A stretch of DNA of 30,254 bases, from NCBI GenBank assembly GCA_964571815.1, contig CAZNDN010000038.1:1-30254 (forward strand), in the 5' to 3' direction. This DNA comes from CAZNDN01 sp964571815 (GTDB lineage: Bacteria; Fibrobacterota; Chitinivibrionia; Chitinivibrionales; WJKA01). The notes under the pieces are model-generated. The model was not told the DNA's origin, searched no databases, and saw nothing but the letters and a program-made list of their open reading frames with translations. Below, in pieces: positions 15,206-23,671 of the stretch. Position 1 is the first letter of the stretch. Every line of letters starts with the position of its first letter. The translations under genes and the position numbers were made by a program.

Positions 15206-15988
15206 TCAGTTGAGGTCGGCCAGGGCTTTTTTGACCCGGGGAACGTATTCCGAGGATGGATAGCGGGTTAGAAGCTTTTCCCACTCCGATCGTGCAATTG
15301 CCTTCTGCCCCATCGAAAGGTAGGCCTTGGCCGTTTTGTACTGCGCATCGTCGGCCTTCGTGCTGTTGGTGAAGCCGAAGACTTTCTTGAATGCGGAGAT
15401 GGCTTGAGCGAAGTCTCCGAGGGCATAGTAGCACTCGCCGATCCAGTATTGCGCGTTGTCGGCAAATTTCCCGCGCGGATGCTCCTTGAGCAGCGTGAAG
15501 AACAATTTCCCGGCCTCCGTGTAATTGCGGGCGTTGAAGACGCGCAACGCATGCTGGTAGGCATCGTACTCCGGAGTCGTGGAGAGGATGCCGGAGGCGG
15601 ATGCGGGCTTGAAGGTGGCCGGCCCGCTCCTCTTCTTCCGGACTCCGGGGGAGACTTCAAGGGCGTCGATCTGACTCTGGATATCTTTCAGCGCCTCCAC
15701 AAGGAGGGCTATCTTGTGCTCCAGTTCCTCGATTTTGGCGATGCTTACGCTCGAGACGTCTTCCCTGAGAAGGACCAGGCGGTTGTCGATCTCCATCAGT
15801 TTGGTGTTCGCCATTTCGACGTCGAGTTTGGCCTCCCGGGCAAGCCGCAGGGCTTCGTCGGAGTTCTCTTTGACTTGCACGACGTCGATTTCGGGTAGAA
15901 GAGAGTCCGCCTTCTTTCCTCCGCTCGACCCGGCGCAACCCGCTGCCGTGACGAGGGCAATGAGTCCCGCAACAAAACGATACCACAT
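15206..15988 (-). CDS. ybgF: YbgF/CpoB-like TPR lipoprotein
   Basis: YbgF (CpoB) works with the Tol-Pal system and links peptidoglycan synthesis to outer-membrane constriction. The 260-residue product has a signal peptide with a lipobox (VTAAGC, Cys18), a coiled-coil region (about 35-105, with VKENSDEALRLAREAKLDVEMANTKLMEIDNRLVLL and IEELEHKIALLVEALKDIQSQIDAL), a linker, and three TPRs from YDAYQHALRVFNARNYTEAGKLF to the end. This order is that of YbgF. In E. coli the protein is soluble, so the lipid anchor is notable. tolA, tolB and pal are not in the window. A promoter at 16065-16094 reads into it; AAGGA precedes the ATG. Confidence 0.83.
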   Translation of the reverse strand: MWYRFVAGLIALVTAAGCAGSSGGKKADSLLPEIDVVQVKENSDEALRLAREAKLDVEMANTKLMEIDNRLVLLREDVSSVSIAKIEELEHKIALLVEALKDIQSQIDALEVSPGVRKKRSGPATFKPASASGILSTTPEYDAYQHALRVFNARNYTEAGKLFFTLLKEHPRGKFADNAQYWIGECYYALGDFAQAISAFKKVFGFTNSTKADDAQYKTAKAYLSMGQKAIARSEWEKLLTRYPSSEYVPRVKKALADLN

Positions 15989-16064
15989 CGAGTGTGTCCT
16001 TCTGAATAAGATGAAACTTCCGATTCTTCCCGCCGCCGTGCCCCCCGCGGCTCGATCGTCTTTT

Positions 16065-16094
16065 AGTATACCATGAACCGATCCGCAACGGCAA
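16065..16094 (-). promoter_or_regulatory. Sigma-70-type promoter of the ybgF-bamD-nadD unit
   Basis: Minus strand: TTGCCG (16089-16094), 18-bp spacer, TATACT (16065-16070). The start codon is about 77 nt downstream of the -10. Confidence 0.5.
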
Positions 16095-16119
16095 CGGGGC
16101 CGACCCCTGTGGGGGAATC

Positions 16120-16147
16120 TTACATTATTGAAATATCGACATATTTT
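16120..16147 (+). promoter_or_regulatory. Candidate promoter of lptFG
   Basis: Plus strand: TTACAT (16120-16125), 16-bp spacer, TATTTT (16142-16147) in an A/T-rich patch of an otherwise GC-rich region. The lptFG ATG is 86 nt further on, after a GC-rich leader, and has no clear Shine-Dalgarno. Confidence 0.35.
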
Positions 16148-16233
16148 ATTCGGTGCTTGAAGCCTCGGTGGAAAGGTCGTATTTTCTGGCCGGGGAACCG
16201 TCCCGAGCAGGGGCTGCCCCGTAGCGCACCTCT

Positions 16234-18804
16234 ATGATACTTTTCCGGCATATTATCCGCGAACATCTCCTTCCGTTCCTGTATTCGCTGGGAATACTCG
16301 TTTTCATATTCATTCTTCAGTACGCCATCCAGATTCTGAATCAGATTATTTCGCGGGGGCTGGATGCCGGGGTGGTACTGGAGATTTTCGTGATCAATCT
16401 GGGGTGGATTGTTGCGCTTGCCGTACCCGCGGCGGTGCTTGCGGCTACCCTGATGGCATTCGGCCGAATGTCGGCCGACAACGAGATTGTTGCGGTGAAG
16501 GCCTCGGGACTCAACCTGTACCACCTCCTTACACCCGTTCTTTCGGCGGCGGCGCTGTTCTGCGTGCTTCTGATTTATTTCAACAACCTGATTCTTCCCG
16601 ATGCCAATCATCGTACCGCCAATCTCATGTCGGCGGTTTCCCGCAAGAAGCCCGCCGCGTTCATCGAGCCCGACGTACTGATCAAGGATTTCGAGCACTA
16701 CGCCATTCATGTCAAGGATGTGGACGGGCGCACGGGGAAGCTGTGGGGGATTAAGATATTCTCCGAAGAGCCCGGCGAAGGGCCGTCGACGACCCTGGCG
16801 GACTCGGGCGTGATCAGACAGACGCCCGACGGTGGGTATCTCCGGCTGACGCTGCACCACGGCGAAACGCACACGGTCGGGACGGAGAATGAAGAGGACT
16901 ATTTCGTAGCGCGTTTCGACCGGCAGGTTCTTTTCATCAAGAATGTCGACAGCGAACTGCGTCGAGACGACAGCGGCCATCGTGGGGACCGCGAGAAGAG
17001 TTCGGCAATGATGCTTGAGGACATCAAGGAGTTCCGTGCTTCCCGCAAACGTCATATCGACACGTATCATGCCCTGATCGATTCGTTTACGGCGTATATC
17101 ACCGATCTTGACACAATCGCTCCCGCCGCCGGCGCGGGGGAGGACTCGATCGGCCCGGCAGGCGCCGTTTCTTTCGAGGAATGGCTCCGTACCGTACCGA
17201 CGCCACCGTCGGCGGGTGTCGAGCAGTTAACCGGGGAGATACGCACCCTGGAGCGGCTCGTGCGACGGGCGCGGTCCAAGAAGAAGCAGGTCAGCAAGTA
17301 CCTGGTTGAAGTTCACAAGAAATTCGCCATCCCCGTGGCGTGTATTGTATTCGTCCTGGTGGGAGCCCCCCTGGGGATCATGGCTCGCCGCGGCGGTATT
17401 GCCGTCGGGGCGAGCTACAGCGTGTTCTTTTTCATTCTCTACTGGGCATTCCTGATCAAGGGCGAGAACATGGCCGATCGGCTGGTCATTTCACCGTTCA
17501 CCGCCATGTGGACCGGAAACATCCTTATCGGCGTGTGCGGAATAATACTGATCGCGCGCATGGTTCGCGAGACGACATTCATCTCCTACGGGTGGCTTTT
17601 CCGTCTGGGGCGGGCAGTGACGGATTCGGCTCAACAGCGGCGGGGCTGGAGGCTCGTTCGGATGCTACTGGGACTGCCGGGCCGCATTGCCACCGCTCCG
17701 CTGGTGCTGTTTCGTTATCTCACCGGTATCCTGCCCGTGTACGTTCTCAGAATCTTCGTCGGATACCTTCTGGGCTTGCTGGCCGCGCTTGTCGTGGTTT
17801 TCGTTGTGGTGGACTACGTGTCGAACACGCGGCGGTTCGCGGACGTTCCGCTGGCCGACGTCGGGCTGTTTTACTGGTACTATCTTCCGTGGATCGTACA
17901 GATAATGGTTCCGATAGTGCTGTTGCTGGCCTCGATGTTTGCTATCGGGCAACTGGCGAAGAACAGCGAGCTGGTGGCGGTGAAGGCCGCGGGACGCAGC
18001 ATCCGGCGGGTTACCATGCCGCTGCTGATGCTGGGGTTGCTGCTGGCCGGCCTGAGTTTCTATTTCGGCGAGAGGGTACTTCCCCGGGCGAACATGCAGC
18101 GCAGGGAGCTTCTGGAGCAGATCAAGCACGGAGGCCGGAAGGTTAAAGGCGCTCCATCGAGGGAATTCCGGCGCAACTTTTACTATTTTGGCAACGAGAA
18201 CACCGTGTATTGTTTCCGGGAGTTCCGCACGCGCCCGCTCAAGACGAAAAGCGTCTGGCGAGAGTCGCTGGTCGACAATCGTATTGTCGAGAGGGTGCAG
18301 GCCCGGGAGTCCATTTACCGGGACGGAGAGTGGTACTTCGTTGACGGGATGATACGACGATTTCGGGGTGACTCGTTTTCGGTGACGGCTTTCGACACGC
18401 TCCCGGACAGGGTGCTGCGGATGAAACCCGAGGAGATGGTGGTGCGTATCAAGAGCCCCGAGGAAATGAGCTACTGGGAATTGAACGACTTCATCGAAAA
18501 GAGCAGGCGACAGGGCGAAAACGTACAGCAGTACCTGGCCGACCTGCATTTCAAGATAGCGTATCCGTTCATGAACTTCATTGTGATACTTCTCGGGATC
18601 TCGATCACCGCCCGGACCGGGCGCAGCGGGGGAGCGGTCCTGTTCGGCATCGGGCTTCTCCTGGTCTTCTCGTACTGGATCTTCTCGCAATTTACCTTGA
18701 CATTGGGAAAGAACGACCACCTTTCGCCCATGACCGGTGCATGGCTGGGGAATGTGGTCTTTCTGTTCCTGGGGGTGGCACTGTACAGGAAGGTTGACCG
18801 ATGA
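16234..18804 (+). CDS. lptFG: LptF-LptG fusion, LPS export ABC transporter permease
   Basis: LptF and LptG are the two membrane subunits that, with LptB, extract LPS from the inner membrane. Here both lie in one 856-residue chain. First half: membrane segments near 15-35, 55-75, 100-120, a periplasmic jelly-roll region (about 125-360, with a long polar insert at 240-345), and segments near 365-442. Second half: segments near 507-527, 550-570, 595-612, a second jelly-roll region, and three segments near the C-terminus. Both halves carry the same coupling-helix motif, NEIVAVKASG (83-92) and SELVAVKAAG (578-587), which shows the duplication. A linker of about 60 residues joins them. The stop overlaps the next gene by ATGA. 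No lptB, lptA or lptC is in the window. Two separate genes are the usual arrangement. Confidence 0.9.
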   Translation: MILFRHIIREHLLPFLYSLGILVFIFILQYAIQILNQIISRGLDAGVVLEIFVINLGWIVALAVPAAVLAATLMAFGRMSADNEIVAVKASGLNLYHLLTPVLSAAALFCVLLIYFNNLILPDANHRTANLMSAVSRKKPAAFIEPDVLIKDFEHYAIHVKDVDGRTGKLWGIKIFSEEPGEGPSTTLADSGVIRQTPDGGYLRLTLHHGETHTVGTENEEDYFVARFDRQVLFIKNVDSELRRDDSGHRGDREKSSAMMLEDIKEFRASRKRHIDTYHALIDSFTAYITDLDTIAPAAGAGEDSIGPAGAVSFEEWLRTVPTPPSAGVEQLTGEIRTLERLVRRARSKKKQVSKYLVEVHKKFAIPVACIVFVLVGAPLGIMARRGGIAVGASYSVFFFILYWAFLIKGENMADRLVISPFTAMWTGNILIGVCGIILIARMVRETTFISYGWLFRLGRAVTDSAQQRRGWRLVRMLLGLPGRIATAPLVLFRYLTGILPVYVLRIFVGYLLGLLAALVVVFVVVDYVSNTRRFADVPLADVGLFYWYYLPWIVQIMVPIVLLLASMFAIGQLAKNSELVAVKAAGRSIRRVTMPLLMLGLLLAGLSFYFGERVLPRANMQRRELLEQIKHGGRKVKGAPSREFRRNFYYFGNENTVYCFREFRTRPLKTKSVWRESLVDNRIVERVQARESIYRDGEWYFVDGMIRRFRGDSFSVTAFDTLPDRVLRMKPEEMVVRIKSPEEMSYWELNDFIEKSRRQGENVQQYLADLHFKIAYPFMNFIVILLGISITARTGRSGGAVLFGIGLLLVFSYWIFSQFTLTLGKNDHLSPMTGAWLGNVVFLFLGVALYRKVDR

Positions 18805-19199
18805 GCGCGAAGCGCAGTATTCTCCTGGTGGATGACGATCACGACACGCTGGATCTTCTTGAGGTGATTCTTTTCAAGGACTATGAACTCGGCACGTGCC
18901 TCAACGGTTTCGAGGGGTTGTCGCGTGCGCAGCAGGAGCAGCCGGACCTTGTCCTTACCGATATCATGATGCCGGTGATGGACGGGATCAAGCTGATCAA
19001 CAGCCTTCGTCATCAGCCCGAGACCGCGGGCATTCCGGTTGTCGCCATCACGTCATTTACCGAAAAGCATTCGGTGAAAGGCCTTCTGAACGTCGGCTTC
19101 CGCGACGTTATTACCAAGCCGTTCAGCCGGGAGGATGTACTTTCGACGATACGGGGAATTCTCGGCGATGAAAGGAAGGACTCGCCGAGCCGGGCCTGA
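18801..19199 (+). CDS. Stand-alone response-regulator receiver protein
   Basis: A 132-residue CheY-like domain without an output domain. The acidic pocket is DDD (11-13), the phosphoacceptor is Asp54 in LTDIMMPVMDG, the switch residue is in ITSF (Thr84) and the conserved lysine is Lys106 in TKPF. All catalytic residues are present, so phosphorylation is expected. No histidine kinase lies in the window. It starts within the lptFG stop (4-nt overlap) and is followed by the GGDEF gene after 32 nt, so it may pass a signal to that cyclase. Confidence 0.92.
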   Translation: MSAKRSILLVDDDHDTLDLLEVILFKDYELGTCLNGFEGLSRAQQEQPDLVLTDIMMPVMDGIKLINSLRHQPETAGIPVVAITSFTEKHSVKGLLNVGFRDVITKPFSREDVLSTIRGILGDERKDSPSRA

Positions 19200-19231
19200 A
19201 CCAGGTTCGAGCATGTCCCCGAGGCGCAGCC

Positions 19232-21010
19232 ATGGCGATCAAACTCAGAGAACTTGACAGACAGTGGACAGCGGGAGGCCTGGGGTTGCTGGCCGTTTCG
19301 GTGGTTTGGCATTTCGGAGCCGAGCGGATCGAAGGGTTGATTGTGCCGCTGGGAGTCCTCGGCGCCGGTGCATGCGCGGCGGTGGCGGTCCATCGGTCCA
19401 GGCGGAGGGCACAAGAGGCGGAGCGTCCCGGAGAACCTCCTGCCGAGGGGCCCGCTTGCCTGCGTGAGAAGGTGCCCGCCGGTGCCGAGGAGGACGTGGG
19501 GCTGGCGGTTCTTGGCTCGCGGTATTCCCGCGAGGCCTGGGGGGAGGCGGAATCGGTTGTCGACAGGCTGCTGGACCGCGGTCTGGAGCTGGTGAAGCAG
19601 CGGGTAGACTGCTACACCGCGGCAGCGTTTTTCCCCACGGCCGACGGGGGCTATCGGCTGCGAAGGTTTGTTTCACCCAGTGAAGATATCAATGCGGATG
19701 CGGTCATCCATCCCGGCGTTGGCGTGATCGGCGGGTTTCTCAAGGAGGGTTTCAAGCAGCTTACGCTTCGGGAGATTGTCACCGACAGCATGACCCTGTA
19801 TTACTATCGACGGGACGCCGGTATCCGATCGCTGATGGCAACGCCGATAATGGTGGAGGGGGAGGTGCGCGGCGCCATTGTCGTCGACAGCAGGGAGCCC
19901 GCGCATTTTACCGACGAAGACCACCGGAAGCTGAGTATGGTAGCCGAACTATGCGGGGCAGCGGTGTACTATGCTTATCTGTCGACCGAACACCGCTTGA
20001 AATACCGGCGACTGGCCGCCATGAGCATGTCGGAGAAGCATTTCTTTCAGAAGAACGAAGTGGACCATGTGCTGGACAAGATGGCTGAGATTATTCCCTT
20101 TGCGATACCCTGCGACCGTCTCACGATAAGCCTGCGCCAGTCCGGTCCGACTTCCGACACCGCGGTAATCCTCAGGGCGCAGGGGCCGCGGAGCGACACA
20201 CTGCTCGGCAGGAGTTTTTCGCTGAAGGAAAGCAGTTTGATCGGTCTGGTGTACGCCAGGAACATGTGCTTTTTCCGCAATTTCGCCCGGGACCACTACG
20301 AAGTACGCTATTTTCGGGAAGAGCCGCGTGAGCGCGAGCTGGTTTCATTTCTGGCGTTTCCCTTAGGGGTCAACACCTGCAAGGGGGGAATTCTCCTTGA
20401 ATCGTACCGGCCCGATGCTTTCTCCGGCTCAAACCGCGCGCTTCTCTCACGGCTTGCAACCTCGGCGGGGCTTGCCGTGGAGAAGATCCAGGTGCTTGAG
20501 CAGGCCAGAAGTCTGGCTACGCACGACGGTCTCACGGGGCTGAACAACCACCGTCAGTTCCAGAAGCTGCTTCGCGACCAGGTGACCCGCGCGAACCGCT
20601 ACCGGGAACCCCTGGCATGTGTGCTCTGTGATATCGATCACTTCAAGCATGTGAACGATTCGTACGGACACCCGTTCGGCGATACGGTCCTTATGGGTGT
20701 TGCCAACTGCCTGCAGGAGAGTATCAGGGATTTGGTGGATATTGCCGCCCGCTACGGGGGAGAAGAGTTTGCGCTGATTCTGGTCAAGACCGACTCACGC
20801 AGTGCGGTGGAAACAACCGAACGAATTCGGCGGGCCGTATCCGAGCGGGTCTTCCGCACGTCACGGGGGGAGGAAATCCGTATCACGCTGAGTTTCGGAA
20901 TCGCCGTGTACAACGAGCACGCACACAAGATCGAGGAACTGATACGGAAGGCCGACAAGGCACTCTATCGGGCCAAGGAGGCCGGCCGTAACCGCGTGGA
21001 GTTGTTCTGA
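19232..21010 (+). CDS. Membrane-bound GAF-GGDEF diguanylate cyclase
   Basis: Makes the second messenger cyclic di-GMP from GTP. The 592-residue protein has two N-terminal hydrophobic segments (about 13-28 and 34-52), a basic/Pro-rich linker, a first GAF domain (about 105-250), a second GAF-like domain (about 270-420), and a GGDEF domain (about 425-592) with DGLTGLNNH (432-440), CDIDHFKHVND (466-476) and the active site GGEEF (509-513). The product-inhibition I-site RxxD expected five residues before GGEEF reads DLVD, so the Arg is missing and feedback inhibition may be absent. The chosen ATG has GAGG 8 nt upstream. It follows the receiver gene by 32 nt. GAF ligands are unknown. Confidence 0.93.
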   Translation: MAIKLRELDRQWTAGGLGLLAVSVVWHFGAERIEGLIVPLGVLGAGACAAVAVHRSRRRAQEAERPGEPPAEGPACLREKVPAGAEEDVGLAVLGSRYSREAWGEAESVVDRLLDRGLELVKQRVDCYTAAAFFPTADGGYRLRRFVSPSEDINADAVIHPGVGVIGGFLKEGFKQLTLREIVTDSMTLYYYRRDAGIRSLMATPIMVEGEVRGAIVVDSREPAHFTDEDHRKLSMVAELCGAAVYYAYLSTEHRLKYRRLAAMSMSEKHFFQKNEVDHVLDKMAEIIPFAIPCDRLTISLRQSGPTSDTAVILRAQGPRSDTLLGRSFSLKESSLIGLVYARNMCFFRNFARDHYEVRYFREEPRERELVSFLAFPLGVNTCKGGILLESYRPDAFSGSNRALLSRLATSAGLAVEKIQVLEQARSLATHDGLTGLNNHRQFQKLLRDQVTRANRYREPLACVLCDIDHFKHVNDSYGHPFGDTVLMGVANCLQESIRDLVDIAARYGGEEFALILVKTDSRSAVETTERIRRAVSERVFRTSRGEEIRITLSFGIAVYNEHAHKIEELIRKADKALYRAKEAGRNRVELF

Positions 21011-21071
21011 GTTCGCGGGCTGGTGAGGGACACATTCGTGCGACGAGGGATGCGCGCTCACTGCCGGGACG

Positions 21072-22133
21072 TCACCCGCGATCGACGATGTCCCCGATTG
21101 CCCTCATGAGCGCATCGAGCAGTTCCTCTTCGGCCACCGTAGCGGTGACTTCCCCCTTGACAAATACCTGACCCTTTCCCGCTCCGCCGGCAATGCCCAC
21201 ATCGGCTTCGCGCGCCTCCCCGGGCCCGTTGACCGTACATCCCATGACCGCAATCTTGAGCGGGCGCTCAATGGCGGCGGTCATCTCCTCGACCCGGCGC
21301 GCCAGCCCCGCCACGTCGATTTTCGTGCGCCCGCAGGTGGGACAGGCTATGACGGTCACGCCGGGTGCAAGGCCCAGCGATTTGAGGATTTCCTTTCCCG
21401 CGAACGCCTCGTCGAGCGGATCGCCGGAGAGCGACACCCGGATCGTGTCGCCGATTCCCCGCGCCAGCAGCGCACCCAGTCCGACGCTCGATCGGATTGT
21501 GCCGGTTCGAACGGTGCCCGACTCGGTGATGCCGATATGCTGGGGGTAGTCGGTTCGTGAGGAGAGCAGGCCGCAGGCTTCTATGGTCACCGGGACATCG
21601 CTTGCCTTGATGGACAGGACGAGCCTGTCACAGGAGAGCGATTCCATTCGCGCCACGGCGCGCATCGTGCTTTCGACCAGCGCTTCGGGCGCAGGTCCGC
21701 CGTGGGCGGAGAGCAGGTCCTTTTCGAGAGAGCCGCTGTTTACGCCGATACGTATCGGAATATCGGCCGCCCGCGCGGCTTCGACCACCCTGGCCAGGCG
21801 GCCGGGACCGCCGAGCGTTCCCGGGTTGATCCGGATCTTGTCGGCACCCGCCTCGATCGCCGCCACCGCGAGGGTAGCGCTGAAATGGATATCGGCAATG
21901 AGCGGAACGCTCGAGGCGTCGCGGATTCTCCGGAAGGCCTTCGCGGCCGGTTTGTCTGGAACGGCAACACGCACCAGTGAGCACCCGGCCCCGGCCAGGG
22001 CGGCAACCTGGGCGATCGTCGCATCAACATCGTGGGTCGGCGTGTTGGTCATGGATTGGACGGCAATCGGGTTGTCCGCCCCGATTGCGACGGAGCCGAT
22101 TCTTACTTCTCTGGTGCGACGGCGAGTAATCAT
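21072..22133 (-). CDS. ispG: 4-hydroxy-3-methylbut-2-en-1-yl diphosphate synthase (IspG/GcpE)
   Basis: IspG is the iron-sulfur enzyme that converts MEcPP to HMBPP in the MEP isoprenoid pathway. With ATG 22133 it has 353 residues, the short bacterial form without the extra central domain. Visible motifs: VRIGSVAIGADNPIAVQSMTN at the start, a TIM barrel with PLIADIHF, DKIRINPG and IRIGVNSGSLEK, and the C-terminal 4Fe-4S domain with CPTCGRT and GCTVNGPGEA (two plus one cysteines). The frame is open to 22295, but that upstream part runs into repeat DNA and has no conserved sequence. No clear Shine-Dalgarno is seen. It converges on the GGDEF gene across 61 nt that hold nothing obvious. Confidence 0.95.
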   Translation of the reverse strand: MITRRRTREVRIGSVAIGADNPIAVQSMTNTPTHDVDATIAQVAALAGAGCSLVRVAVPDKPAAKAFRRIRDASSVPLIADIHFSATLAVAAIEAGADKIRINPGTLGGPGRLARVVEAARAADIPIRIGVNSGSLEKDLLSAHGGPAPEALVESTMRAVARMESLSCDRLVLSIKASDVPVTIEACGLLSSRTDYPQHIGITESGTVRTGTIRSSVGLGALLARGIGDTIRVSLSGDPLDEAFAGKEILKSLGLAPGVTVIACPTCGRTKIDVAGLARRVEEMTAAIERPLKIAVMGCTVNGPGEAREADVGIAGGAGKGQVFVKGEVTATVAEEELLDALMRAIGDIVDRG

Positions 22134-22284
22134 TGCAGCAGCAGGGGGAGATCCCGTCGTGCGGGACGTTTGTGCGCGTCCTCGTAAGACTATGTGCCTA
22201 AAATACGTTTTCCAGGAGCGACTGCGTGGATATCGACCTGTCGATTTTGCCGCGGCGCTCTGCTGAGCACGCTCGAAGCATGAG

Positions 22285-22380
22285 CCCTTCGACACAGCTC
22301 AGGACAGGCCCTTCGACACAGCTCAGGACAGGCCCTTCGACATTGCTCAGGACAGGCCCTTCGACATTGCTCAGGACAGG
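22285..22380. repeat. Four tandem copies of a 24-bp repeat
   Basis: Four head-to-tail 24-mers, each starting CCCTTCGAC and ending CTCAGGACAGG. Copies 1 and 2 have ACAG in the centre, copies 3 and 4 have ATTG; otherwise they are identical. Since 24 is a multiple of three, all copies can be read in frame (PFDTAQDR or PFDIAQDR). The same core is known to me as a widely scattered short repeat in environmental genomes. It sits between the stop of the FlgT-like gene and ispG. There are no spacers, so it is not a CRISPR array. Confidence 0.9.
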
Positions 22381-22428
22381 CGTCGGGACAACCGTGGCTA
22401 CCTGAGCAGGTGCCCGCGGGATTACGCG

Positions 22429-23571
22429 TTACATTACCTGGGCCACCAGCGTAACATTGAGTCCATCGAGCCCGGAGACCCCCAGGCTCCCCCCTCCCGA
22501 ATGCATTTTCAGCGCATCGACTTTGTCGCAGAAACCGGCGGCGTTTCCCTTGTATTGGATGTCCACTTTAAGTACCTTGCTGTGGCTGTCCCAGTTGCGT
22601 TCCCGAACCGCATCGACACCCGCGACCGCCTCCAGGGTGGCAAGAACGTTCTTGCGCACCCGGAAGGTCGATACTTTTTCCACGCTTACCACCAGCGGGA
22701 TACCGTTGTTGAGCTGGTCCTGCCAGTCTTGCATGACGGCGTCGAGCAGCTCCTTGCCGGCTTCAACAGAAGCCTTCGCGATAGCCTGTGTTCCGGCTGT
22801 GTTGGGACTCACGTGGACCTTCGCCGCGTGCGCGTCGGCACTGCCGATGATCCTTCCGGATGTGCAGTTGATTGCCCTGAGGGTAATGTCGGCCTGTACC
22901 GAACTCATTCCGCCCAGGCTCTTGCTGATCCCTTCGGCCACTCTACCGACCGCCTGGCCCGTGATTACGACTTCGGCGCCGTGGCGTGAGCCCAGGGCGG
23001 CGGCCGCCGCGGCATCCCCCCTGACTTCGGCCATCTTCTGCTCCGATGCGCGGATCGAGGCAACCACCCGCTGGTCGACCACTTCGAAATCGTAAGGATC
23101 CTTGAGAAAGGCGATGAGCGCGGTTTCAGCCGCGTTGTTGGCAGGCTCCTCGTTGCCGACATTGTTTTCGTTGACGATGATCATGACGCGTGGTTTGTTC
23201 ATGGATTCGATAAGGATGTGAAACGCCGCCAGGTCCTCATGCATTGCCACCCGCGACAGAACCGCCCTGATTTTCAGCCGGTGAAGCCCTTCGGGGGAAG
23301 TGGTTTCGGAGAGAACTTCGTAGCTTTTCACCGCACCGATCGTCCTGGTGATGATCTGATCCCGTTTGAGCTGGAAGTTTTCCACTTCGGTTTGGGACAG
23401 CAGAATCATTCCGATGCCTTTTTCGACCGCGGACCGCTTCGCGGCCGTCAGTGCTTCCTGCCGATTCACGCCTTCCCCCAGTCCCTCGGCCACGATTTCG
23501 TCCGGCTCCTCCGCGTAACCGGAGCCTGCGCAGAGCCCCAGCGCGGCAATCACCACCAGCAGATGTCGCAT
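22429..23571 (-). CDS. Secreted FlgT-like (LPP20/FlgT_N-type) protein
   Basis: A 380-residue exported protein with a signal peptide (MRHLLVVIAALGLCAGSGYA, cut before EE). Residues 25-110 match the FlgT N-terminal fold: IVAEGLGEGVNRQEALTAAKRSAVEKGIGMIL, then ITRTIGAVKSYEVL and RLKIRAVLSR. The next part (KPRVMIIVNENNVG, ALIAFLKDPYDFEVVDQ, GAEVVITGQAVG) resembles the CsgG-like middle domain found in FlgT, followed by a C-terminal alpha/beta domain with SVEKVSTFRVRKNVLATLEAVAGV. No flagellar gene is in the window, so a flagellar role is not implied. ATG 23571 has GGGAGG upstream; an in-frame upstream start at 23622 would sit on the -10 box and is rejected. Own promoter at 23622-23651. Function unknown. 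Confidence 0.72.
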   Translation of the reverse strand: MRHLLVVIAALGLCAGSGYAEEPDEIVAEGLGEGVNRQEALTAAKRSAVEKGIGMILLSQTEVENFQLKRDQIITRTIGAVKSYEVLSETTSPEGLHRLKIRAVLSRVAMHEDLAAFHILIESMNKPRVMIIVNENNVGNEEPANNAAETALIAFLKDPYDFEVVDQRVVASIRASEQKMAEVRGDAAAAAALGSRHGAEVVITGQAVGRVAEGISKSLGGMSSVQADITLRAINCTSGRIIGSADAHAAKVHVSPNTAGTQAIAKASVEAGKELLDAVMQDWQDQLNNGIPLVVSVEKVSTFRVRKNVLATLEAVAGVDAVRERNWDSHSKVLKVDIQYKGNAAGFCDKVDALKMHSGGGSLGVSGLDGLNVTLVAQVM

Positions 23572-23621
23572 CACTGCCTCCCTCTCGCGAAGGGTTTGTC
23601 GTTGTTGGTACCGTGGAAACA

Positions 23622-23651
23622 ATTATACATAAGGTGCCGAGGGCAAAGCAA
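23622..23651 (-). promoter_or_regulatory. Sigma-70 promoter of the FlgT-like gene
   Basis: Minus strand: TTGCTT (23646-23651), 18-bp spacer, consensus TATAAT (23622-23627). It marks a transcription unit separate from the radA run upstream. Confidence 0.6.
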
Positions 23652-23671
23652 CGGCGGGTGTCGCAGGGGTC

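Noticed and set aside
21011..21071. Terminator between the converging GGDEF and ispG genes
   Set aside because: Only distant 6-bp complementary ends (CGCGGG and CCCGCG) are seen, with no compact hairpin or T-run.
22232..22245. Dyad ATCGAC-CT-GTCGAT upstream of ispG as an operator
   Set aside because: Only 6-bp arms in a region without a recognisable promoter; expected by chance in DNA of this length.
22285..22380. CRISPR array
   Set aside because: The 24-mers abut without spacers and no cas gene is nearby.
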